From: Thinopyrum elongatum
Lineage: Eukaryota > Streptophyta > Magnoliopsida > Poales > Poaceae
DNA: 64,000 bases
Reading direction: 5' to 3'
NCBI GenBank assembly: GCA_011799875.1
Contig: CM022303.1
Span: forward strand, 296,806,362 to 296,870,361
A model generated the notes under the pieces. The model was not told the origin of the DNA. It worked only from the letters and a program-made list of their open reading frames with translations, and ran no database searches. Of this stretch, positions 44,812 to 58,600 are shown piece by piece. The stretch's first letter is position 1, and each line of letters opens with the position of its first letter. Position numbers and translations under genes: made by a program.

Positions 44812-47487
44812 CAAGCTGTAACGCCCGGATAATTAAGCTACAGTAATCCCCTACTAATGATGCCAGGTCATCACATTACTGTTGCTAATCCTCGCTTGAT
44901 CCAAATCTTAGTTCAAACTCAAATTCAAATTAAAGCCCAGAATTCAAAATTCTCAAACACGCAAAATAAAAGGTTCAAAGTGTGGCAAATATTCCATAAC
45001 TAATTAGGATGGTGACCCAACACTTTTGTAAAGTATTTACATGCCCTTTTGTGAATATAACAGGGGCTAAAACAATTAATTAAATGCTTTTTGAATAATA
45101 ATAATTGCATCATATTTTACTTAAATACTAAACTAAATGTGGCAGTGGTATGATTAGTAAAACCAATTTAGGTGCTGCTCATATATTTTATAAAGCTAAT
45201 TGCTATTCAAAAATAAAAGAAAACTAAAACTGTAAAAAGAAAAATAATAAACAAAAGCAGAAAAGCCCCCCACTGTTCCCCTGGGCCTCGGCCCACCCAG
45301 CCGACCCATGCCGCCGTGGGGATAAGACCGAGTTCCCCCTCTCCTCGTCAGCTCCCTGAGATATTTCTCCCACTCCCCACCTCCCTCGCTCCTCCCCCCT
45401 CCTCACTTGTCCTCTCTGTCGAGGGGGGGAGAAGCACCCGAGCCCCCTGTCGCCGCCCGCCGTCGCCCACCGCAGCGACCGCCTCCTCCTGTGCTCCTCC
45501 GACTGGTCCAACACCTCCACTGGCATCCGCTACTACCTCTACGTCGACGCGCGCGAGCCAGGAGCCACCACCACGGCGGGATGGAACCATCTTCCTCGTC
45601 TGCATCCGCTGGAGCTCGTCGACGACTCTGTCGCCGTCACTGTGTTCCATGCCTCCCCGAGCAGCTCCCCGTCACCGCTGTGAGCAGGCGCCGCCCCCCC
45701 CTCTGTCTCCCTTCCGTTCTGCTACCCGAGGTTTGCCTCGCCACCGCACCGCAAGCTCACCGCCGCCGTGCTCCTCGTCGCCGCAGCCACGGTGAGCATA
45801 GCTCACGTTCGAGCACGTCAACGTGCTTCGCATCACCGTAGGGAACCGTTGCAACCGTCCGTTGGCCCTGCCGTGCCCCGAAACGCCGGAACCGCCCTCA
45901 CCCGATCCTAGCCGCCGCTGCCTGTCGGCGCCATGCTCCGCTTTGGCGCTGCCGCTGCCCGCTGCGCCGCACGCCTGCGCCGCCCGCTGCCACACTGCGC
46001 GTGTCGCTGCTGCCTACTACCGCCCGCATCCGCCTTCCCACGCTCACCCCGCGCCGGCCACTGCTCGCCAGCCCCGCCGAGCGCTCCGGCTCGCCCCGCC
46101 TCCTCCTTCCAGCGCTGCACCACCCCCCCCCCAGCTGGCCTGCTGCCGCCGCAGCTCGCCGGCCCCGCCGCCCGCTCGCGCCCGTCTCCCTGCCTTGCCC
46201 CAGGCCGGGCCCCGAGCCGCTCGCTCGCGTGTCCCCTGGCTACGCCCCGCCTGCCGCTGTGACGCGCCCGCGCGCCTCGCTGCGTCACTGCCTCCACCCG
46301 CAGCTACTGCTCACCCCCGCCTTCGCCCGCGCTGCATGCTGCCGCTGACGCCGGCACCCTCCCGCTCGCCGGCCGTGCGCCCTGGAGCCATGGCCAGCTC
46401 ACTGCCCTGCCGCACCGGGCTGCGGCCTTCGCTGGCGCCCGCCCCGTTTTGCCCGCTCGTCCAGCGCCCGCTAAGCTCACCCGGTCCACTGACCAGGGGG
46501 GCCCAAGCCCTGTTAAAAAAAAGGAATATAAAAAATAAAAAATTTAATATAATTAATTAATCATGTTTAAATAACTAATTAAGTTTAATTAAAATGCTAA
46601 TTAACTACTGTGAGTATGAGAGGGGGACCCACCTCCTGTTGACCAGTCAAACGTTGACTGGTCAACTGGGTCCCCGTGGCCCACTTGTCATCCTCTGTGT
46701 GCACTTTTGTGTACATAGAGTTGGGTACCCTTAGCAATTTATTATTTAATTTCGAATTAAAATAAATTCAGATATTGTTTTAAACTTCGAAAAATCATAG
46801 AAAATAATCCATAACTCGGATGAAAATGTTTTCTACATGAAAGTTGCTCAGAAAGATGAGGCGAATCTGAATACGCAGTCCGTTCGTCTGCCACACATCC
46901 CTAGCATAGCAAACATGCAACCTTCCCCCTCCATTTCATCTGCCTGAAAATGCCAAACTTCGGGAAAACATTCCCGGATGTTCTCCCCCTTCGCCTGTAT
47001 CGTGTAGCACTGCGTTAGAACACCCCTAGCACCGCTTATTGTCATGTCATGCATCTGTGTGCCTTGTATTTACTGTTTCTTCCCCCTCTTCTTCTCTCCG
47101 GTAGACCCCGAGACCGCTGCCGATGCCATTGTGATCGACCACATCGATGACGAACCTTCTCCCCTTTCAGCGGAGCTTCCAGGCAAGCCCCCCCTTGATC
47201 ACTTCGATATCGCCCATTCCATTCTCTCTCATGCTTGCATTAGATTTTGCTACTGTTATTGTTTGCTCCTATTCGGATGCATAGCCTGCTTTTGTAACCT
47301 GCTCATTGTACCTTACCTGCTTATCCTAAACTGCTTAGTATAGGTTGGTTAGTAATCCATCAGTGACCCCACCTTGTCCTTGTTGCCCCTGCTTCATCAT
47401 CGATGACTCGATCAACGTGATCGACGACCAGAGACTGACACATCACCGCACACCCCCTTAGTTGTATGACTCTGCATAGTTACTATC

Positions 47488-47710
47488 GAGTGCCGAGGGT
47501 GATACCTCATAACGCACTCCTGATGATAACTCTGTAGTGTAGTTATTCGATCGTGGTCATCGAGGGTGATTCCTCCTTCAGCATTCCTGATACGACTCTG
47601 TCGTGCAACACCTCAAGTGTGAACCTCGAGGGTGGTTCCTCCTAAGTTCAGCTTGACGATTACATCGAGTGGAATCCCTCGAGGGTGATTCCTTAGGTTT
47701 TCCCCTTGAT
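47488..47710 (+). other. Four-stem-loop array in the solo LTR
   Basis: Plus-strand equivalents of the array in LTR A; motif copies at about 47493, 47561, 47627 and 47680. Stem GAGTGC/GCACTC at 47488/47514; stem CAAG..TGAAC/GTTCA.CTTG at 47614-47655. Confidence 0.65.
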
Positions 47711-48301
47711 GTTTTGGACACACGGTTACCTGGACTTTACTTGAGACCTTTGTTAAAGTCGGGTCGGCCCTGAGGGGTACCCGTGAGTTGATGTGAAAGT
47801 CGGGCGGGCCCGAAGAGCACTCGTGAGATAATTACATGGCACGGTCGGGCATTCTGGGCCTTTGCCGTAAGATCACGAGACGGGGCGACGGGGTCATATC
47901 GATCGTGAGTCTCTGCTCGTCTTCGCGAGCTCCCAACGCACTAATGATTTGGGTATTTGTTCTGAGTTGGCCACTGGTCTTTACGCACTAACCACCACAC
48001 GGGAATAGTTATGGGCCTCGGCGTCGTAGTATCAGCCGAAGCTTTGTCAGATGTCCAGTTCAGCATTGCGGCACGGCTGGGCCGGCACCATCCTATAGTG
48101 GTGGAGCCTGGACCCGCCCTGCATGCAACGACCCAGAGTGCAACGGGCGATGGGCCCAAGACCCCGGAGTGCTTAGGATGTAGATCGGCGGGGACCTCTT
48201 TGCTGAGCCTAGGTAGGGCTGCGACGTGTTGATCTTCCGAGGCCGGGCATTGACTCAGAAAAGTGTGTCCGGCCAGAGTAATCAAGCGTGTTGGGTAACT
48301 T

Positions 48302-48336
48302 GGTGCACCCCTGCAGGGAAGTTATCTATTCGAATA
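48302..48336. promoter_or_regulatory. Conserved double-palindrome block in the solo LTR
   Basis: cacccctgcaggg and tattcgaata in reversed order relative to LTR A, as expected for the opposite orientation. Confidence 0.6.
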
Positions 48337-49179
48337 CCGTGTCCACGGTAATGGCGTTCAGACTTGTATCCTGATCTTTTACAACTAGAACTGGTTACTT
48401 GAGACACTTGATGGATATGTGGCTCCGGGATTGCTTTCTCGCAGGGAGTCGAGAAAGGATCTCAGGGCGTTAATATTACAACATGTTTGTTAAATATAAA
48501 CTTCTATTCTATACTCTTCTGAATGCTGCAAGATGCTTGGAGCTGCTTGAAGATGCTAGTCTTCGATAGGCTAGGCCTTCCCCTCTATTCTGGCATTCTG
48601 CAGTTCAGTCCACAGATACATACCTTCCTTTGATACTAATGCATACTTAGTATAGATCTGATGCTTGCGATTACTTTGGATGAGTACTCACGGTTGCTTT
48701 GCTACCCCTTTTCCCCCTTCTTCCTTCTTTCCGGTTGTTGCAACCAGTTGGTGGATCCCTGGAGCCAGATGCCATTGTCGATGGATACTACTACATGGAG
48801 GCCGCCGAAGACAAGGAGTAGTTAGGAGGTCCCAGGCAGGAGGCCTTACCTCTTCGATCGTTGTTGCTTTTGTGTTTGCCTTCTTAAGGCAGTCTTGTTT
48901 AACTTATGTCTGTACTCAGATATTGTTGCTTCCGCTGACTCTTGTGTAACGAGCTTTTGTATTCGAGCCCTCGAGGCTCCTGGCTTGTAATATGAAGCTT
49001 GTATTATTTCAATTTGTGTCTAGAGTTGTGTTGTGATATCTTCCCGTGAGTCCCTGATCTTGATCGTACACATTTGCGTGTATGATTAGTGTACGGTCGA
49101 ATCGGGGGCGTCACACAAGCCATCTGTCAGAATCTGGGCTCATCATAGCTTCTTCATAGTTTGTAGGTTCGCCATGGTC

Positions 49180-50511
49180 TTATAACATGACTTCTAGGAC
49201 AGGATTATCGTACCACTCTGGTGCGGAACGGGTTCTGGTTGACCTACGAAGTTCTGTAGTAACTTGATCTGAAGTTTCATGATCATCATCATTAGCTTCC
49301 TCTCTGGTTGGTGTAGGCATCACGGGAACGGTTTTTTGTGATATGCTACATTCCAATTCGAGAGAAGGTACAATTACCTCATCAAGTTCTACTTTCCTCC
49401 CACTCAGTTCTTTCGAGAGAAACTCCTTCTCTAGAAAGGACCCAAACTTAGCAACAAAGATCTTGCCTTCGGATCTGTGGTAGAAGTTGTACCCAATAGT
49501 TTCTTTAGGGTATCCTATGAAGACGCAATTCTCCGATTTAGGTTCGAGCTTATCAGGCTGAAGCCTTTTGACATAAGCGTCGCATCCCCAAACTTTAAGA
49601 AACGACATCATAGGTTTCTTGTCAAACCATAGTTCATACGGTGTCGTCTCAACGGATTTAGACGGTGCCCTATTTAACGTGAATGCAGCTGTCTCTAATG
49701 CATAACCCCAAAACGATAGTGGTAAATCGGTAAGAGACATCATAGAACGCACCATATCTAATAAAGTACGGTTACGATGTTCGGACACACCATAACGCTA
49801 TGGTGTTCCAGCTGGCGTGAGTTGTGAAACAATTCCACATTGTTTTAAATGAAGGCCAAACTCGTAACTCAAATATTTGCCTCCGCGATCGGATCATAGA
49901 AACTTTATTTTCTTGTTATGATGAGTCTCAACATCACTCTGAAATTGTTTGAACTTTTCAAATGTATCAGACTTGTGTTTCATCAAGTAGATATACCCAT
50001 ATCTACTCAAATCATCAGTGAAGGTGAGAAAATAATGATACCCGCCGCGTGCTTCAATACTCATCGGACCGCATACATCGGTATGTATTATTTCCAATAA
50101 GTCATTAGCTCGCTCCATTGTTCCGGAGAACGGAGTTTTAGTCATCTTGCCCATGAGGCATGGTTCGCAAGTATCAAATGATTCATAATCAAGTGATTCC
50201 AAAAGTCCATCCGCATGGAGTTTCTTCATGCACTTTACACCAATATGACCTAAACGGCAGTGCCACAAGTATGTTGCACTATCATTATCAACTTTGTATC
50301 TTTTGGCATGATTATTAGGAATATGTGTATCACTACGATCGAGATTCAATAAACCATTCACATTGGGTGTATGACCATAAAAGGTTTTATTCATGTAAAC
50401 AGAACAACAATTATTTTTTGACTTAAATGAATAACCGTATTGCAATAAACATGATCCATTCATATTCATGCTCAACGCAAACACCAAATAACATTTATTT
50501 AGGTTCAACAC
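49180..50511 (-). pseudogene. Angela integrase
   Basis: Minus-strand GAG-pre-integrase and integrase. It has the zinc region H-x-R-x-GH (LWHCRLGHIGVKCMKKL) with CEPCLMGKMTKTPF, the core start IHTDVCGPMSIEARGGYHYF with catalytic Asp in HTDVCGP, then FTDDLSRYGYIYLMKHKS (49894-50511). After a short broken piece with a stop near 49798 the C-terminal part follows: RNRTLLDMVRSMMS, LPLSFWGYALETAA, LNRAPSKSVETTPYELW and KVWGCDAYVKR. The stretch around the second catalytic residue is in the broken piece. Coding ends at the solo LTR. Confidence 0.85.
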
Positions 50512-50665
50512 TAATCCCGAAGGTAGAGGGAGTATGCGATGGTGATCTTATCAACCTTGGAATCACTTCCAACACACATCGTCACCTCGCCCTTAACTAG
50601 TCTCTGTTCATTTTGCAACTCCTGTTTCGAGTTACTAATCTTAGCAACTGAACCGGTATCAAATA
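50512..50665 (-). pseudogene. Angela protease remnant
   Basis: Minus strand FDTGSVAKISNSKQELQNEQ with the D-T-G active site, next to the zinc-knuckle end of gag. Ends in a stop near 50512 before the integrase block. Confidence 0.65.
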
Positions 50666-50666
50666 C

Positions 50667-51550
50667 CTAGGGGCTACTATGAACACTAGTAAAGTACACA
50701 TCAATAACATGTATATCAAATATACCTTTGTTCACTTTGCCATCCTTCTTATCCGCCAAGTATTTGGGGCAGTTCCGCTTCCAGTGACCATTTCCTTTGC
50801 AGTAGAAGCACTCAGTTTCAGGTTTGGGTCTAGCTTTGGGCTTCTTCATGGGAGCGGCAACTTGTTTGCTGTTCTTCTTGAAGTTCCCTTTCTGTCCCTT
50901 GCCCTTTTCTTGAAACTAGTGGTTTTGTTAACCATCAACACTTGATGCTCTTTCTTGATTTCTACCTTCATCGATTTCAGCATTGCGAAGAGCTTGGGAA
51001 TCATTTTCATCATCCCTTGCACATTATAGTTCATCACGAAGTTCTAGTAGCTTGGTGATAGTGACTAGAGAACTCTTGTCAATCACTATCTTATCTGGAA
51101 GATTAACTCCCACTTGATTCAAGCGATTGTAGTACCCAGACATTCTGAGCACATGCTCACTGGCTGAGCTATTCTCCTCCATCTTGTAGACAAAGTACTT
51201 GTCAGAGGTCTCATACCTCTCGACATGGGCATGAGTCTGAAATACTAATTTCAGCTCTTGGAACATCTTATATGTTCCATGACGTTCAAAACGTCTTTGA
51301 AGCCCCGATTCTAAGCCGTAAAGCATGGCGCACTAAACTATCAAGTAGTCATCATATTGAGCTTGTCAAACATTCATAACATCAGCATCAGCTCCTGCAA
51401 CAGGTCTATCACCTAGCGGTGCATCAAGGACATAATTCTGTGCAGCAATGAGGATAATCCTCAGATCACGGACTCAGTCCGCAACATTGCTACCATCATC
51501 TTTCAACTTAGTTTTCTCTAGGAACATATCAAAAATAGTGGAGCTATATC
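50667..51550 (-). pseudogene. Angela gag
   Basis: Minus strand: LKDDGSNVAD then, after stops, RDLRIILIAAQNYVLDAPLG, LESGLQRRFERHGTYKMFQE, the HVLRMSGYYNRLNQVGVNLP helix region, and a CCHC knuckle (CFYCKGNGHWKRNC at about 50810). Stops near 51490, 51375 and 51340 and a frame change near 51020 and 50850 make it non-functional. Gag would package the RNA in a virus-like particle. Confidence 0.8.
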
Positions 51551-52797
51551 GCGAACTATTGATCTACAACATAGATTTGCAAATACTATCAGGACTAAGT
51601 TCATGATAAATTAAGTTCAATTAATCAAATTACTAAAGAACTCCCACTTAAATAAACATCCCTCAAGTTATCTAAGTGATACGTGATCCAAATCAACTAA
51701 CCCAAGTCCGATCATCACGTGAGATGGGGCAGTCATCAATGGTGAACATCTCTATGTTGATCATATCTACTATATGACTCACGTTCGACCTTTTGATCTC
51801 CAGTGTTCCGAGACCATGTCTGTACATGCTAGGCTCGTCAAGTTTAACCCAAGTATTCTGCATGTGCAAAACTGTCTTACACCCGTTGTATGTGAACGTA
51901 GAGTCTATCACACCCGATCATCATGTGGTGTCTCGAAACGACGAACTTTCGCAACGGTGCATACTCAGGGAGAACACTGATATCTTGAAATTTAGTGAAG
52001 GGATCATCTTATAATGCTACCATCGTTCTAAGCAAAAATAAGATGCATAAAATATAAACATCACATGCAATCAAAATATATGACATGATATGGCCATCAT
52101 CATCTTGTGCTTTTGATCTCCATCTCCAAAGCATTGTCATGATCTCCATCATCATCGGCTCGACACATTGATCTCTATCATTGCGTCGTGGTCGTCTCGC
52201 CAACTATTGCTTCTACAACTATTGCTAACGCATAGCGATAAAGTAAAGCAATTACATGGCGCTTGCATTTCATACAATAAATAGACAACCATAAGGCTCC
52301 TGTCGGTTGCCGATAAATTACAAAACATGATCATCTCATACAATAACGTATATCACATCATGTCTTGACCATATCACATCACAACATACCCTACAAAAAC
52401 AAGTTAGACGTCCTCTACTTTGTTGTTGCAAGTTTTACATGGCTGCTACGGGCTTCTAGCAAGAACCGTTCTTACCTACGGCAAAAACCACAACGGTGAT
52501 TTATCAAGTTTGTTGTTTTAACCTTCTTCAAGGACCGGCCATAGTCAAATTCGATTCAACTAAAGTAGGAGAAACAGACACCCGCCAACCACCTTTATGC
52601 AAAACTAGTTGCATGTCAGTCGGTGGAACTGGTCTCATGTACGTGGACATGTAAGGTTGGTCCGGGCCGCTTCATCCCACAATGCCGCCGAATCAAAATA
52701 AGACATTGGTGGTAAGCAGTATGAACATCACAGCCCACAACTTCTTTGTGTTCTACTCGTGCATATCATCTACGCATAGACCTGGCTCGGATGCCAC
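51551..52797 (-). other. 5' untranslated region of Angela, with primer-binding site
   Basis: No gene. The bases next to the LTR (52781-52797) read GTGGCATCCGAGCCAGG on the minus strand, a diverged form of the Met-tRNA primer site (TGGTATCAGAGC). Confidence 0.65.
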
Positions 52798-54535
52798 TGT
52801 TGGGAAACGTTGCATGGAAAACAAAAAAAATTCTACGCACAAGCAAGATCTATCCATGGAGATGCATAGCAACGAGAGGGGGAGAGCATCTACATACCCT
52901 TGTAGATCGCTAAGTGGAAGCGTTTATCACGCGGTTGATGTAGTCGTACTCTTCGCGATCCGATCACGATCCAACCGATCTAGTGCCGAACGGACGGCAC
53001 CTCCGAGTTTAGTACATGTGCGGCTCGATGACGTCTCCTTCTTCTTGATCCAGCAAGCAGGAGAGGAGAAGTAGATGGGATCACAACCAACACAACGGTG
53101 TGGTGGTGATGGTGGTGGTGGAGCACCGACAGTGCTTCGCTAAGCGTCGCCGGGACGAGGCGGTGGAACTACGGAGTAACGGGAGAGAAGGGGCACCAAG
53201 GGCTTGGTGTGTCCTCTTGGGGCATCCCCTCCCCTCTATATATAGATGGAGGGGGTGGGAAACAGCCCCTCCAAGACCTAGGGCGCAGCTAAGGGGGAGA
53301 GGACTTGGACTCCAAGTCCAATCCTATTCCTACTAGGACTCCTTCCTTTTTTGCCTTCCCTAGCCACATGGGCTTTTGAGTACTTGGTGCGCCTAGCCCA
53401 ATAAGGCTAGGGCGCCTCTCCACAGCCCATGCTAGCCCTTGGGTCATGGTGAACCCACTTGTGGACTTCCGGACCCCTCCGGAATCCTTCGGAACCTTCT
53501 GGAAGCTTCCCGGTACAATACCGAAAAAACTGCACCTTTTTTCGGAACCCAAAATATGACTTCCCATATATAAATCTTTACCTCTCAACCATTCCGAGAC
53601 TCCTCGTGACGTCTGGGATCTCATCCGGGACTCCGAACAACATTTGGTTACCACTCATCAAATATCCCAATACTACTCTAGCATCAACGAACATTAAGCG
53701 TGCGACCCTACAGGTTCGGGAATTATGTAGTCATGACCGAGACACCTCTCCGGTCAATAACTAATAGCGGGGCCTGGATGCCCATATTGATTCCTAGATA
53801 TTCCACGAAGATCTTTTATCGGTTGAACCTTTATGACAACATACGTAATTCCCTTTGTCTGTCGGTATGTTACTTGCCCGAGATTCGATTGTCGGTATCT
53901 CTATACCTAGTTCAATCTCGTTACCGGCATGTCTCTTTACTCGTTCCGTAATACATCATCTTGCAACTAACTCCTTAGTCACTTTGCTTGCAAGCTTCTT
54001 GTGATGTGTATTACTGAGAGGACCCAGAGATACCTCTCCGATACACTGAGTGACAAATCCCAATCTCGATTCACACCAACTCAACAGACACCTTCAGAGA
54101 TACCTGTAGAGCATCTTTATGATCACCCAGTTACATTGTGACGTTTGATAGCACACAAGGTATTCCTCTGGTATCCGGGAGTTGCATGATCTCATGGTCG
54201 AAGGAACATGTATTTGACATTAAGAAAGTAGTAGCAATAAACTGAACGATCATATGCTATGCTAACGGTTGGGTCTTGTCCATCACACCATTCTCCTAAT
54301 GACGTGATCCCGTTATCAAATGACAACACATGTCTATGGTTAGGAGACCTTAACCATCTTTGATCAACGAGCTAGTCTAGTAGAGGCATACTAGGGACAC
54401 TGTATTTGTTTATGTATTCACACATGTATTTAAGTTTCCGATCAATACAATTCTAGCATGAATAATAAACCTTTATCATGAATAAGGAAATATAAAATAA
54501 GAACTTTATTATTGCCTCTAGGCATATTTCCTTCA
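52798..54535 (-). repeat. 5' LTR of Angela element
   Basis: 1738 bp, near-identical to 41691-43441 with small gaps. TATATATA at 53237-53244 is the TATA candidate (minus strand). Confidence 0.93.
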
Positions 54536-54540
54536 CCGCA

Positions 54541-55601
54541 TCCATTGGTTGTGGTGGTCCGTCCGCGGGTGGTCGGAATCGGCGCCGGCAACGAGGTCAG
54601 CGGCGGAGCAGCTTCGGGCGAGCACGGGATCAGGGCCGCGGGGTGCTATCTGGCTGGCTAAGGGGCTCGCTAGCCTCCTGGGAGGGCCAGGAGCACGTGG
54701 GGATCGCCGGTGCGGGTAGACAAGCATTGGGTGCGTGAGCCCGACGGCCATAGCGGACGGCGGAGCTCGGCTATGCTGCGAGCTAGCTGCGGTGGAGGCG
54801 GAGACGCGCGAGGAGAGGGAGAAGGGGCCGGAGCTCACCTTCGGGGCACACGGTGGCCCGGTGGGTGACTAGGAGCAGCAGTGGCGCGGATTCGGGGTGG
54901 CGGCATTCATCGGAGCCGAGGGCGAAGGCAAGGTCGTGGCGGTGCTGCGGGGCCGTCCCGGTCCGCGTGGCTCGGCGGGGAGGATGAGGAGGTCGAGGGA
55001 GAGCCTGGGGGCACGTCGGCGAGGCGAAGGCCGGCCGGTGGCCGCGGTGGAGTGCAGTGAGCGGCGACGGAGAGGCGCGGCCGAGGCGGATCTGGAGGGG
55101 AGAGAGCGCAGGCGAGAGAGAGAGAACGAGGAGGGCATGTGAGTGGGGGAGTGGGAGAGGGGATCGAGGAGGCGCGGGCTGCCTTATCTCCTCGTCGGAG
55201 TCGGTGAGGGGGTCCGGTGGAGACGCGCGCGCACGCGCGGTTGCGTGCCCAGTGGGGAGGGGAAAGACGACAGGGGGTAAGGTAGGCCGGGCCAGTGCAG
55301 TGGGCCAAGGCCCAGGAGAACAGTGGTGGGGGCCTTTTACCTTTACTGTTTTAGTTAGTTTAGGTCTTTTAAACACTATGCAAAAATGTTGGTTCACCAC
55401 GAATATTATCAAAAGAATATTTGTCACATGATGAACATTTTAGTTTTCATGTTTGTGATTTCTTGAAATTCACTTATGATTTGAATTTGAATTTGACTGG
55501 AATTTGAAACGAGATAGAAGCAAAGATGATCACGCACTGTTTAGCAAAAATAATTAGCTTAACCCTAGGGGTTACTGTAGCATGACACTGGGGGTGTTAC
55601 A
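54541..55601 (-). repeat. LARD LTR copy B, right fragment
   Basis: Continues copy B after Angela; equivalent to about 37730-38799 of copy A. GC-rich, ends gggggtgttaca. Confidence 0.88.
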
Positions 55602-58600
55602 AATCTCCTCCACTACAAGAAATCTCGTCCCGAGATTTAAGAGGTGCAGTAAGGGGAAAAGATTTGGTTACGAAATTCTATCTAGTCTTCTCGGTCTTGG
55701 TTACTCTTCTCGAAGAGGTCGGTCCATTACGTTGATGTCTTCCTTTCTCTGCTTCGGGCCATACCGATGAAGTCGTCATCCTTTCCATGGAAAGTCCATC
55801 ATACTTACGTAAAGGATGAGGGGATAACTCCGGAAGGACGGACCTTTTCAAGGGCAATTATCTGGTGATAACTCAGGGAATGTGGCAGAAGGTATCTCTC
55901 AAATTGAAACTTAGGATATCATCGAGAGCAAGGTACGAAGATATATAATAAGGAGTTTCAAGCGGGTAGGCAATTGTTCGATGCCTGAAACAGAGGGTGA
56001 AAGGGGTTAAGAGCAATGGGAATAAGTATTGTGTCTGACACCAGAATAGATCATGTCCAGGAAGGTGGCTCGTGATCTACATATGAAGCCAAGCGTGAGA
56101 AATAACTTTGGAAACAGGGGTGTATCAGAGAGTCAGGTTTCGATCCTATGGAACTGTGGGTTATGGGCCCACCATGTGGTTTAAAAGTAGAAAGGGCGCT
56201 GACATCTTGCACTGTCATGATAGTAAGGCAGGTCAGAGGGTAGCCTGTCAGTTATGTTGGCAACAACGTTGGTACCAAGGGCGAGGGATGAAGAGAACCA
56301 TTTTCCTGCTCGTTGAAACGAGGCGGACCAATAGGCAAAGTTCTCGTCCATCGGTAGTTACCGGAATGTCATCAATAATAGTAACATGGTCTTACCGACA
56401 GAGTTGTACACCGAGGTGTTTACATATGCAGGGAATTATCACTGCTCAGATAAGTTAGATTACAGGAAAGGTTAAACAAAACAATGGAAAGGAAAATGTG
56501 ACTATTAATTTAATCAGAACAATGGAAAGGAAAATGTGTTTAAACACAAATATCAGGAGTATATCCTTCCCAAGGACAAGCAGAGGATGATATCCATGAC
56601 ATGATAGTAAGTAGATTACCATTTAGGTAAAGGGGAGAGGAAAATCATGACGTTACCCATATTATAGTGTTTGGATAAGTGATCAAGAAATATTTAGCAT
56701 TGCGCCTCCAATGTTCTTAATGATGTTCGGAGTACCGCAGTCATGCTTCGGGATAGTATTGACATGGTCATCAGGTAAAGGTCGGTCCTTGGGAACACAA
56801 AGCATCCATCGAAATTTCTAGAACATCTCATGCAATTTTATCAGGAAAAAGATGAGGATGTGGCCGATGGGTTCAGCAGAAATCCATCGACATGTCAAAA
56901 GGATGTATTTCCAAAATTATATGAACAAGTTTGTGTTGGGGGAAGGCAAGAATGTTGTCGATGATAACACAAATCATCGAGGGGCAAGGATGATATTTCT
57001 CATCATGAATTCGATTGATACCCTGGAAGAGCTCAGAATGTTGATGATGATCATGACACATTTGTCGAGAGATTTCATGAAGATGTAATCGATCGGCGAT
57101 GACATCAAGTCAAAGGAATGATGAAGCGAAAGGTTATTGAAACCACGGGTACGACACAAACTCGAAACCAAGCTTGTTGTTCAAGGCGAAATTATATGAC
57201 GAGGAAGAGCGACGTAAGCTTAGCTCATCGTCGAAGATTGTGCTCCGGGAAGAAGGATTAGGTAGCACATTTATAATTTAGCACGGTAATGATATAGCTG
57301 ATCAGGCTAGGAATTACTTGAAGGATTATTAAACTTGTAAGCAAAGAAAATTACTTTATTGAATCGGAGTGCGGAATCGATTCACTTCTCTGTGTTCTCG
57401 AGTGACTAGTAACTCAGAACCCGGGGGAAATATGAAATCAATGAGAAACAATACTAGATGAAGACTCATAGGAAGCAACACAGTTCTTTGATATTCTTGA
57501 GATACCGGAGGGTAATACTCGAAGGAAGACCAAAATAGAGGTTGCGGGGATGTATTGATCTGTAGAAGACAAGTGCTTTAACTTGTCTGAGAAATGGAAT
57601 CAAGGAGAAAATATGGTCGGAACCACGATTGCAAAGGATCAATTCACAGATACCGGATGATATTATATCAAGGAAGTTATTATTACAAGAAGCTTCCATG
57701 ATAGGATCTACATCGTGTCCATGGGCATGAACACAAAGTTCAAGGTCGACTCCCACTTCTTCAATGCATAACCTCTCATTTACTTCTCGCTTTTGACGAA
57801 GTTGTAGTGTAGAAATTTTATCTGGTGTAACACCAGTAGAGTATGACCCATAGAAATTTCCGAGTTCACACAAATTAGGGAAGGCATTGGTTCAACCCAT
57901 CGGGGCATCTTAAGAACATATACCACGAACTCCAGGAGTAATTAACACAAGCTCGAAAGCAGAGCATGGTTGACAAAGTGAAGGATACAATTTACCAAAG
58001 GCATTATGTATCCGAGGAAAGGCTCACAAGGTTATTGAATATGAAGGACACTGTCGGATAAAATTCAACAAAGGATCTGGTGGTCCACAAGGGATCTGTT
58101 GTGAGCATCGGTACTCAACGAGAAGAAAAGAATACAAGGAGCTCAGATTATAGAAACAACTGACTAATTCAAAGCTCAAATGCAAAGGAATTATGATACC
58201 CAAATCAAGGGACCAGAAGCAAACACTCTGATTAAGGATGGATAAGTTGAATAGACTTAGGGGTACAATCAAAGGTAATTTGATTGGTCGAGAACAAGCT
58301 CATGTCCGGGGTGACGTCTGAGCCGGAAGGACGAATTCTAATTTCAATTCATGATTGCGAGCATCCGCACACATGTTGAATCAATGTACTCAAAATGATA
58401 GTGACAAAGGATGCCAATAAGATTACCAGACTTATGGGACTAACCATAATGCAAGCAAGCAAGAATTTCAGGAACAATAGGCTACTAAGGATTTCAGAAT
58501 ATTGAACAATATTTCAAAGAATTTTGTGAAACACATGAACAACTGGGGATGAGCGGATACTTGGTAAGTGCGAGGAATTATCCGTAGGGGTATTCATGTG

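Larger units (their letters stand above)
44817..49115 (+). repeat. Solo LTR of a LARD-family element inside Angela pol
   Basis: 4299 bp, start tgtaacgcccgg, end gggcgtcaca, flanked by caagc (44812-44816 and 49116-49120). It is on the plus strand, opposite to the surrounding LARD. It shares with copies A and C the stem-loop array, the double palindrome and the last part (…gaatcgggggcgtcaca), but its first 2 kb differ considerably. 45300-46500 is extremely GC-rich and yields long but meaningless frames. Confidence 0.92.
41691..54535 (-). mobile_element. Angela/BARE1-type Copia retrotransposon with nested solo LTR
   Basis: LTRs 41691-43441 and 52798-54535 flanked by ccgca on both sides (41686-41690, 54536-54540). 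The minus-strand LTR start TGAAGGAAATATGCCC and end TTTCCCAACA are those of the Angela/BARE1/WIS group. Order: gag, protease, integrase, RT as in Copia. The interior is split by the 4.3-kb solo LTR at 44817-49115. RNase H is largely missing and all coding parts carry stops. Confidence 0.93.

Noticed and set aside
45823..46560. Long plus-strand frame (245 codons, Pro/Ala/Arg-rich) and several overlapping frames on both strands
   Set aside because: The region is extremely GC-rich LTR sequence; all six frames are open at once and none has a domain pattern.
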